This document shows, in pieces, positions 14,819-19,406 of a DNA stretch of 19,406 nt. Source of the stretch: RGIG4097 sp964550635 (GTDB taxonomy: Bacteria; Bacillota; Clostridia; Christensenellales; CAG-917); NCBI GenBank assembly GCA_964550635.1, contig CAZJZV010000024.1:1-19406 (forward strand), given 5' to 3'. Each line of letters opens with the position of its first letter. Positions within the stretch are counted from its first letter, which is position 1. Below the pieces are notes generated by a model. The model saw only the letters and a list, made by a program, of their open reading frames with translations. It had not been told where the DNA came from and did no database searches. The position numbers and the translations under genes are program-made.

Positions 14819-15304
14819 ATGTTCAACGTTGTTTTGGTAGAACCCGAAATCCCGCAAAATACAGGCAATATCGCGCGCACCTGCGCCGCCACGGGATCAA
14901 AATTGCACCTTGTCAAACCCTTGGGTTTCTCAATCGACGACAAGTCTTTGAAAAGAGCGGGACTTGACTACTGGCACCTTCTCGACGTCACCGTCTATGA
15001 AAATCTTGCCGACTTTCTCGAAAAGAACAAGGACGGCAAAATGTGGTTTTTGACGACCAAAGGCGCGAAAAGATACGATAAGGCGGAGTTCAAGGACGGC
15101 GATTATCTCGTTTTCGGCAAGGAAACGAAAGGGCTCCCCGAAGAACTTTTGCACGACAACTACGACAGTGCAATACGTATTCCGATGATTGCGGACGCAA
15201 GGAGCCTAAATCTCAGCAATTCGGTCGCGATCGTCGTCTACGAAGCAATCAGACAAAACGACTGCGCAGACCTTCTCGAACAAGGTCATCTCACTAAATT
15301 CTAA
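14819..15304 (+). CDS. trmL: tRNA (cytidine/uridine-34-2'-O)-methyltransferase TrmL
   Basis: A 161-aa SPOUT-class methyltransferase that methylates the wobble ribose of certain leucine tRNAs using S-adenosylmethionine. The three knot motifs are complete: FNVVLVEPEIPQNTGNIAR at the start, FGKETKGLPEELL in the middle, and IPMIADARSLNLSNSVAIVV at the end. Length matches TrmL/YibK (about 155-160 aa). The frame is open back to 14711, but GAGGCGG immediately upstream of 14819 and the family's start fix the ATG. It lies 7 nt after the dus gene. Two neighbouring tRNA-modifying enzymes suggest a translation-related function for this part of the operon. Confidence 0.93.
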   Translation: MFNVVLVEPEIPQNTGNIARTCAATGSKLHLVKPLGFSIDDKSLKRAGLDYWHLLDVTVYENLADFLEKNKDGKMWFLTTKGAKRYDKAEFKDGDYLVFGKETKGLPEELLHDNYDSAIRIPMIADARSLNLSNSVAIVVYEAIRQNDCADLLEQGHLTKF

Positions 15305-15331
15305 CGGTAGCAATATATAGGGTGGATCATT

Positions 15332-15979
15332 ATGGATAAAGCAAAAAACGTTTTAAGATATTACGTGCTATGCAACAAGTTGAAGAATATCGTCAGGACG
15401 GGTTGGCTCAATTTCAAACTCAATGCCGATAGACTCGAAAGCGTTGCCGAACACGTCTACAGCACGCAAATGCTCGCAATCGCTATGAAGAGCGAATACG
15501 GCTACGACGTCGATTTGGAAAAAGTCTTGAAAATGCTCGCCGTCCACGAAACCGAAGAGATTTTGATCGGCGATCTCACCATGTTTGAAATCTCAAAAGC
15601 CGAAAAGGAAGTAATCGGGCACGACGCCGTCAAAAAAATCTTCGACGGTTTGATCGACGGTGAAGAGTATGAAAAGCTTATCGTGGAATTTGACGACGGA
15701 AAAACCGACGAGGCAAAATTCGCGTACTTCTGCGACAAACTCGAGGCGGATTTGCAAGCAAGAATTTACGACTTGAAAGGCACCGCATCCCCCGAAACTA
15801 TGAAAGAAGGGAGCAAGTATTTCGCAAAATTCGATGCCGATACCCTTGCAAACAAAGATTTGACTTGGGGACAACTTTGGATCAAATCAGGGCAGGTCCG
15901 ATACGGCTACGACCAAAATTTCTACGCCGTCTCGGAGTGCGCAGAACAAGAAGACATTTTGAACCTAATCAAAGACTAA
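15332..15979 (+). CDS. HD-domain phosphohydrolase (YfbR-like)
   Basis: A 215-aa metal-dependent phosphohydrolase of the HD superfamily, related to 5'-deoxynucleotidases of the YfbR/HDDC2 kind. Metal ligands in order are His41 (AEHVYST), His72-Glu73 (AVHETEEILIGDL) and the Asp in YFCDKLEADLQA. The classical HD dyad is HE here; I recall the same HETEEI variant in clostridial relatives, so it is probably functional, but this should be treated with care. A role in nucleotide pool cleaning would fit with MazG in the same operon. The ribosome binding site GGGTGG precedes the ATG. It is the last gene before the terminator at 16025. Confidence 0.85.
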   Translation: MDKAKNVLRYYVLCNKLKNIVRTGWLNFKLNADRLESVAEHVYSTQMLAIAMKSEYGYDVDLEKVLKMLAVHETEEILIGDLTMFEISKAEKEVIGHDAVKKIFDGLIDGEEYEKLIVEFDDGKTDEAKFAYFCDKLEADLQARIYDLKGTASPETMKEGSKYFAKFDADTLANKDLTWGQLWIKSGQVRYGYDQNFYAVSECAEQEDILNLIKD

Positions 15980-16024
15980 ATCAAAAGCAATCAAAAATCG
16001 CATAAGTTTAATCAAACTATAAAT

Positions 16025-16055
16025 AAAAATCGGCTCGGATGAGTCGATTTTTTTT
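16025..16055 (+). terminator. Terminator of the spoVT-HD operon, shared with convergent gene
   Basis: A 10-bp stem with one G-T pair (AAATCGGCTC at 16027-16036 and GAGTCGATTT at 16041-16050) with a GGAT loop is followed by T8 (16048-16055). The A-run on the left lets it also end the minus-strand C45 hydrolase gene, whose stop is at 16059. Confidence 0.9.
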
Positions 16056-16058
16056 GGC

Positions 16059-17084
16059 TTAGCGGAGAGTGGTTTGGCGGACGAGGTTGCCGTCGCGGTT
16101 GATTTCAAGGGTGGTGCCGCCCATATAGTCGTGGACGACGTAGTTTTCGGTGGCGGTGTCTACTGCGAACGTGGCGTCCGTCACCCATACGCCAGGGTAT
16201 TTGCCGTATTGCTTGTAGATGCTCTCGTCGTAGACGTTCGTCGTGTATCTCAACATCTCGACAAGGTCGTCTATTTTTGCGGTTGCGGGGTTGAGTTTAG
16301 CAATCAATTCGTTCGCTTTTTTGTATCTGAATTTGGAATCCGCAGTCGCAGTCGAGCTATCGCCTTTCTTGGTGTGGAAGTGGTTCGACCTTGCGTATCT
16401 GTCCGTTATCTCGGTGACATACACGTCTTTCACGTCCTTTTCGACGTTCACGACGCGGTTCGTTTTGAGTTCGAGCATATTAAGACTGAAAGGGGATGCG
16501 ACGGTAATCGAGCGGAGTTTGTCAAGCGCTTCGTCGATGGACTTCGAGTTGATGACGTCCCTGACCGCTACGTATCTCGATAGACTGTTCAAATCCACGT
16601 TGTCCCCGAATATGTAGTTGCTCGAAAATACCATTTCGCGATTGAAGGAAAACGCACTGCCCGATAGCCTTTCGACCATAGTGTACGAGATGATATACTC
16701 GTCGCCGTAGTTATACTTGATTAGGGCGGTGTTGGACAGGTCGAAACACTCGTTGTCGTCGTTGTGCGCGAACAAAACTTCACCGTCGGATTTCTTCAAG
16801 ACTAGAGTCGTGCAACCTTCCGTTTTGCGATAAAGTTCGGGGAAAAGCATCAATAAATATGCGTCTCTTGAAATTTCCGCTCCGTCCGCTCTGCCGAATA
16901 TCTCTTGCAGTAGATTGGGGAAAAGGGCGGTAAGTTCTTCTTTCAAAGCATTTATAACCGTAGCGTACTCCGCCGTCATTTCGTCAAAAGACGTGATCCT
17001 AGTTTGCAAATAATCCTTAAACTTCCGTCCGATTTGGAAGCCCATTTCGTAATCTGTGCCTTTGACTTCAAATAATTCCAGCAT
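16059..17084 (-). CDS. C45-family Ntn hydrolase (acyl-CoA:6-APA acyltransferase / carcinine hydrolase-like)
   Basis: A 341-aa N-terminal-nucleophile hydrolase. The family acts on amide bonds (penicillin acyl transfer, beta-alanyl amines, conjugated bile acids). Residues 1-90 would be the propeptide or N-terminal part (YEMGFQIGRKF is characteristic). Cys91 in KTEGCTTLVL is the expected nucleophile, exposed by cleavage before it. FAHNDDN and YARSNHFH are the other signature motifs. No signal peptide is visible, so it is probably cytoplasmic. The ATG has GGAG 6 nt upstream, and a near-perfect promoter lies about 90 nt upstream. It is a single-gene unit convergent with the spoVT operon. The exact substrate is not predictable. 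Confidence 0.87.
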   Translation of the reverse strand: MLELFEVKGTDYEMGFQIGRKFKDYLQTRITSFDEMTAEYATVINALKEELTALFPNLLQEIFGRADGAEISRDAYLLMLFPELYRKTEGCTTLVLKKSDGEVLFAHNDDNECFDLSNTALIKYNYGDEYIISYTMVERLSGSAFSFNREMVFSSNYIFGDNVDLNSLSRYVAVRDVINSKSIDEALDKLRSITVASPFSLNMLELKTNRVVNVEKDVKDVYVTEITDRYARSNHFHTKKGDSSTATADSKFRYKKANELIAKLNPATAKIDDLVEMLRYTTNVYDESIYKQYGKYPGVWVTDATFAVDTATENYVVHDYMGGTTLEINRDGNLVRQTTLR

Positions 17085-17176
17085 TGGTTGCTCCGATTTC
17101 AGTGGATTGCGCCCGTGAGTGTTTTAGCAATTATATTGTCGATTTACGCTTTCACTTTGCGCGCGCTCGATTGGTT

Positions 17177-17205
17177 ATTATAGAACATTTTCAAAATAAG
17201 TTCAA
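17177..17205 (-). promoter_or_regulatory. Promoter of the C45 hydrolase gene
   Basis: On the minus strand, TTGAAC (plus 17200-17205), a 17-bp spacer and a perfect TATAAT (plus 17177-17182). It implies an untranslated leader of about 85 nt, longer than needed, containing an alternating GC stretch (plus 17159-17166). Confidence 0.85.
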
Positions 17206-17536
17206 CCGTTGAGCGCACTTTGCACCGAAAAAATAATCAAGAACATTATCAAGGTCATCAAACAACTGATGACTATCCTTGAAAACGACGCTTTTATCAG
17301 CAAAGTCGACTGCGAAAAATACATCGACGATTTCGGTGGTCTGAATCTCTCCTATAAAAAACCGCTATAAAATCATATGTGTCATAATTAGAATTAAGTT
17401 CATCAACTATTCCAATTGATTTTTCAACACCATTCTTCCTATTTGCACCTTTTTCATTTATGCAAGAAAGACAGGATACACGATAAAAGACGTTATTACG
17501 CAGATTGAGCCTGAACTTTTCAAAAAGGTAACGGGC
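17206..17536. other. Intergenic stretch with composition change
   Basis: Between the C45 promoter and the next gene. The left part (to about 17370) has host-like composition and holds the short frame described separately. The right part (about 17371-17536) is A+T-rich. From 17420 the plus-strand frame of the next gene is open but has no ATG. The break near 17371 is a plausible junction of foreign DNA. Confidence 0.4.
17209..17370 (+). pseudogene. Possible short gene or decayed gene fragment
   Basis: An open frame of 53 codons from a TTG at 17209 to TAA at 17368-17370. It reads TEKIIKNIIKVIKQLMTIL then ENDAFISKVDCEKYIDDF, with codon use like neighbouring host genes (atc, gac, ctc). It has no ribosome binding site and an upstream in-frame stop at 17197. 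I see no family. It could be the 3' end of a lost gene, and it ends where the base composition changes. Confidence 0.3.
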
Positions 17537-18058
17537 TTGAACGTAAAAGATTTTGAAATACTTAACGAAATCGGATTATTCGACCCTGAAAAGATGAATC
17601 AAGGTATTTTCGGTTTTAGAAAGTACGAAAATTCCAGCCTTTCTTATACGGGTATCGATATGCATGAAGGCGAAGACATCGGTGGTTGGGATACCGTTTT
17701 GCGTCGTGAGGAATACGAAGCCCTTTATGCGAAACAACAAGCGTCTATGGGTATGCCTAACTTTACGGATATTATTGTACCAAAAGAAGAAGTTAAAGTT
17801 GATATTCCAAAGGCGACTACACCTGTCGTACCTGTGGTTGAAGAAAAGCCACAAGGGCCAGATTGGGCAACCATTCTTGCGCCTGTATGCGAAGGTATAA
17901 TTGTAAACCACAAAAAGTTCGGTGACGGACCTATTACCTGGATGGACAAGGCGAAAAAGTATATTCGTGTTTCCTTTACGATAAATGGACAAGCCGTTGA
18001 AAAACAATTCGTTTTCCCTGATAGTTTCATAAACGGATTCTTAACGATAAAAGAATAG
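17537..18058 (+). CDS. C-terminal part of a larger protein, probably 5'-truncated remnant
   Basis: A 173-aa reading frame. If it is translated, the TTG at 17537 has AAAGG 8 nt upstream. However, the coding-like sequence runs on upstream in the same frame (TIKDVITQIEPELFKKVTGL from 17480) with no ATG and a stop at 17417, so a larger gene seems to have lost its 5' end. The N-terminal part (VKDFEILNEIG...YTGIDMHEGED) looks like a piece of a large accessory-element protein. A Pro/Val/Lys linker (about 90-115) is followed by a small beta-barrel-like end (HKKFGDGPITWMDKAKKYIRVSF, then KQFVFPDSF) similar to the C-terminal module of UvrD/PcrA-type helicases and other nucleic-acid enzymes. No helicase motifs remain. 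Confidence 0.6.
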   Translation: MNVKDFEILNEIGLFDPEKMNQGIFGFRKYENSSLSYTGIDMHEGEDIGGWDTVLRREEYEALYAKQQASMGMPNFTDIIVPKEEVKVDIPKATTPVVPVVEEKPQGPDWATILAPVCEGIIVNHKKFGDGPITWMDKAKKYIRVSFTINGQAVEKQFVFPDSFINGFLTIKE

Positions 18059-18070
18059 AGTCTAAATTTG

Positions 18071-18112
18071 ATATGCACCTAAAAGTTAGTCGCTTTATGG
18101 GTGCATATTTTT
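18071..18112 (+). terminator. Terminator after the truncated gene
   Basis: ATATGCACC (18071-18079) and GGTGCATAT (18100-18108) form a perfect 9-bp stem with a 20-nt loop, ending in a T5 run (18108-18112). The long loop makes it weaker than the other terminators, but it is correctly placed 12 nt after the stop. Confidence 0.6.
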
Positions 18113-18165
18113 ATTAACAAAAAAAGAAAAACGCCAAGAATAATAGCGCATAATTCAAAAAAATA

Positions 18166-18174
18166 TGCTATAAT
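18166..18174 (+). promoter_or_regulatory. Extended -10 promoter of the cyclase-like gene
   Basis: TGC followed by a perfect TATAAT (18169-18174), an extended -10 element. The -35 position (18146-18151, GCGCAT) does not match, which is common for extended -10 promoters. Initiation near 18181 gives a leader of about 55 nt. Confidence 0.6.
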
Positions 18175-18235
18175 AAATGGGCAAGAATAGCAATTCTGGA
18201 GAAAGACTTAAACAATTAAGGAGATATAATAAATA

Positions 18236-19054
18236 GTGGGAAATTCAGGCAAACTTTTTTCTAAAGATATTGGATATATTCACGCCCAGCACCAAAAACG
18301 TATAAGCACAGGAAAAGTAACAGAAGAAAATGGGATTGTTATCTGTTTGGATGTATTAGGCTGGAAAAATTATGATAGACCGAACCAGATAGAAAATTTA
18401 ACCGCCCTTACTGCGAACTTGGAATCAACAATTTTGGATGGTGTTTTACGAGCCACTGATGATGTTGATAATTGTAAGATTGACATTATTAATTTGTCCG
18501 ATACCATTTTTATATTCATAAGCAACAATTCCCCTTATTTTTTCATAAACGTATTTAAGGCATTAGCAAAATTTGTAAATGATGCATTTCGTTATTCTTT
18601 TGCATTTCGTGGAGCGGTTAGTTATGGTAATTATCAACATAACGAGGCAAGGAATATTTTTACGGGGGACGCCGTTTATGAGGCGGCAACATATTGTGAA
18701 AGTACGGAATGGGCAGGAATTATTATAACCGACAGTTTGTCTACGGCACTACTAGAGAACAACGATTATAGCATTTTAGAGCGTATTCATTTAATTAAAT
18801 ATGAGAATATCCCGTATAAAGAAAGTTTTCTAAAAAATCATTCAAAATGCAAAGACTGTTTAGTGCTTAATCCAAATAGCATAGCAGTTGGGCCTTTAGA
18901 AGAGTATATAATTGACGAAAAATTGGAAAATAAATATTTGGATTATTTTTCTAAAAATACAGGCATTGTACCTGACGACTTAATACAAAAATATCAAAAC
19001 ACAGTAAATTTTGTTGAATTCGTCAAGAAATTTTCTAATTTAACAGTGCAATAA
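18236..19054 (+). CDS. Stand-alone class III nucleotide-cyclase-like protein
   Basis: A 272-aa protein with the strand pattern of class III adenylyl/guanylyl cyclase domains. IVICLDVLGWKNY carries the first metal Asp (39). IINLSDTIFIF carries the second (Asp89, in the place of SGDG). FRGAVSYGNY (124-133) is the RxGxxxG strand, and NIFTGDAVYEAATYCE (140-155) is the loop that in true cyclases carries the transition-state Asn and Arg; here Tyr148 and Thr152 stand there. So both metal ligands are kept but the classical catalytic pair is not. Comparable proteins with SD...RGG...G.A..EA are common in bacteria, some near defence genes, and the Pycsar cyclases belong to this fold class. The start is GTG with AAGGAG 12 nt upstream; upstream in-frame stops exclude a longer form. 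It is clearly more A+T-rich than the core genes. No obvious effector gene lies next to it in the window. Confidence 0.7.
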   Translation: MGNSGKLFSKDIGYIHAQHQKRISTGKVTEENGIVICLDVLGWKNYDRPNQIENLTALTANLESTILDGVLRATDDVDNCKIDIINLSDTIFIFISNNSPYFFINVFKALAKFVNDAFRYSFAFRGAVSYGNYQHNEARNIFTGDAVYEAATYCESTEWAGIIITDSLSTALLENNDYSILERIHLIKYENIPYKESFLKNHSKCKDCLVLNPNSIAVGPLEEYIIDEKLENKYLDYFSKNTGIVPDDLIQKYQNTVNFVEFVKKFSNLTVQ

Positions 19055-19064
19055 AATTTTTAGT

Positions 19065-19128
19065 TTGCATTCTTGAAAAACATTAAAAACCCTGGACATA
19101 TAAGGGATTTAACGTATCAAGAATGCAA
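19065..19128. repeat. 12-bp inverted repeat with 40-nt spacer
   Basis: TTGCATTCTTGA (19065-19076) and its perfect complement TCAAGAATGCAA (19117-19128). The spacer has a partly matching inner pair (CCCT near 19090, AGGG near 19104). There is no T-run, so it is not a regular terminator. Confidence 0.75.
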
Positions 19129-19145
19129 GGATGCAAGCGTGCAAA
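19122..19145 (+). repeat. Three tandem 8-bp repeats
   Basis: AATGCAAG, GATGCAAG and CGTGCAAA follow each other without gap. The first overlaps the right arm of the inverted repeat. The shared core is TGCAA, spaced 8 bp, so all copies are not on the same helix face. Confidence 0.65.
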
Positions 19146-19162
19146 TGGGAGGCAAAACACGC

Positions 19163-19205
19163 TACTTTTCGTACAAAGGTTAAAAAATTACTTTCTGTAC
19201 AATGG
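19163..19205 (+). repeat. Two imperfect 17-bp direct repeats
   Basis: TACTTTTCGTACAAAGG (19163-19179) and TACTTTCTGTACAATGG (19189-19205) agree at 14 of 17 positions and start 26 bp apart. Each is itself roughly palindromic around GTAC (CTTT...GTACAAAG), as expected for paired binding sites of a dimeric protein. Confidence 0.55.
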
Positions 19206-19224
19206 TGCAGATATACAAAAATTA

Positions 19225-19254
19225 AAAGACAGGGCTAAATCAAGTCCTGTCTTT
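19225..19254 (+). terminator. Terminator-like hairpin
   Basis: AAAGACAGG (19225-19233) and CCTGTCTTT (19246-19254) form a perfect 9-bp stem with a 12-nt loop. The T-run is only the last three stem bases plus scattered T, so it is of moderate quality. It may end the cyclase-like transcript or a small RNA from the repeat region. Confidence 0.5.
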
Positions 19255-19302
19255 ATGTTATACAAAACGATAAGTATTACAAAAAGGGTGTAAAAGACAA
19301 AG

Positions 19303-19350
19303 AAAAAGACACACACGGTAGAGTTTTAACGCTCCTTTCGTGTGTGTCTT
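19303..19350 (-). terminator. Minus-strand terminator of a gene beyond the right edge
   Basis: A 12-bp perfect stem (AAGACACACACG at 19306-19317 with CGTGTGTGTCTT at 19339-19350) and a 21-nt loop. On the minus strand it is followed by a T-rich tract (complement of 19303-19307 and beyond); on the plus strand no T-run follows. It therefore probably ends a minus-strand gene starting outside the window. Confidence 0.55.
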
Positions 19351-19406
19351 CGTGGTGGAGTGGCGATGTTAGCGGTCGCACATTTTTAATGTTGTTTTCT
19401 ATTGCT

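Larger units (their letters stand above)
19055..19406. other. Repeat-rich non-coding end of window
   Basis: No convincing gene. It contains a 12-bp inverted repeat, three tandem 8-bp repeats, two 17-bp direct repeats and two terminators, each listed separately. The last 56 nt are open in one minus-strand frame that runs through the terminator hairpin, so that frame is probably not a real gene. The layout resembles the control or recombination region of a mobile element. Confidence 0.5.

Noticed and set aside
17302..17540. Long minus-strand open frame with a CLSC motif opposite the truncated gene
   Set aside because: No start codon with a ribosome binding site, it crosses the composition break, and it lies antisense to a better-supported plus-strand frame. 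It is probably a shadow.
19262..19406. Minus-strand open frame running off the right edge
   Set aside because: It reads straight through the 12-bp terminator hairpin and is low-complexity; more likely non-coding.
1..19406. CRISPR arrays, tRNA or rRNA genes and complete insertion sequences
   Set aside because: No regular spaced repeats, no tRNA-like cloverleaf or T-loop sequence and no transposase frame were seen on either strand.

Overview
The window looks like chromosome of an endospore-forming or formerly spore-forming member of the Bacillota (class Clostridia), probably an uncultured gut-type lineage. The evidence is a SpoVT regulator followed by a SpoVB/MurJ-family flippase and MazG (the spoVT-yabM-yabN order of Bacillus), a DnaD-domain protein overlapping a DnaC/DnaI helicase loader, a QueT vitamin-type transporter with its own preQ1-type riboswitch, GTG/TTG starts placed by strong purine-rich ribosome binding sites, and many classic TTGACA/TATAAT promoters. 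The species cannot be named from the sequence.

Layout. Positions 20-54 hold a bidirectional terminator. Positions 62-2800 (minus) hold a two-gene operon: a Sel1-like 300-aa protein, then a VirD4/TraG-type coupling ATPase that lacks the usual N-terminal membrane anchor. It fires from a near-consensus promoter back-to-back with an equally good one for a plus-strand operon (2975-5082) encoding a 568-aa acidic protein and a small DUF1828-like protein. Positions 5180-6666 (plus) encode two redox enzymes, an aldo/keto reductase and a flavodoxin-fold protein with a cysteine cluster. These converge through a shared terminator on the replication genes dnaD-like/dnaC (minus, 6720-9070).

Positions 9214-16055 (plus) begin with promoter, riboswitch and queT, then a flavin-reductase-like gene with a small conserved clostridial protein under a separate promoter. 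After these comes a long tightly packed operon: spoVT, spoVB-like, mazG, tRNA-dihydrouridine synthase, trmL and an HD-domain hydrolase, closed by a strong terminator. The spoVT ribosome binding site lies inside a 15-bp terminator-like hairpin, so the end of the preceding operon and the start of this one share the same RNA structure. A C45-family Ntn hydrolase (minus, 16059-17084) converges on it.

From about 17371 to the right edge the sequence becomes clearly more A+T-rich and looks like accessory DNA. It holds a probably 5'-truncated remnant of a larger protein, a stand-alone class III nucleotide-cyclase-like protein (18236-19054), and then a 350-bp non-coding stretch with a 12-bp inverted repeat, three 8-bp tandem repeats, two 17-bp direct repeats and two terminators. 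This resembles the edge of a mobile element, but no recombinase, relaxase or attachment site is proven in the window.

Best candidates for something new: (i) the cyclase-like protein with its repeat-rich flank, a possible signalling or defence gene; (ii) the anchor-less VirD4 ATPase and its divergent acidic partner operon, with no other conjugation gene in sight; (iii) the hairpin that links termination to spoVT translation.
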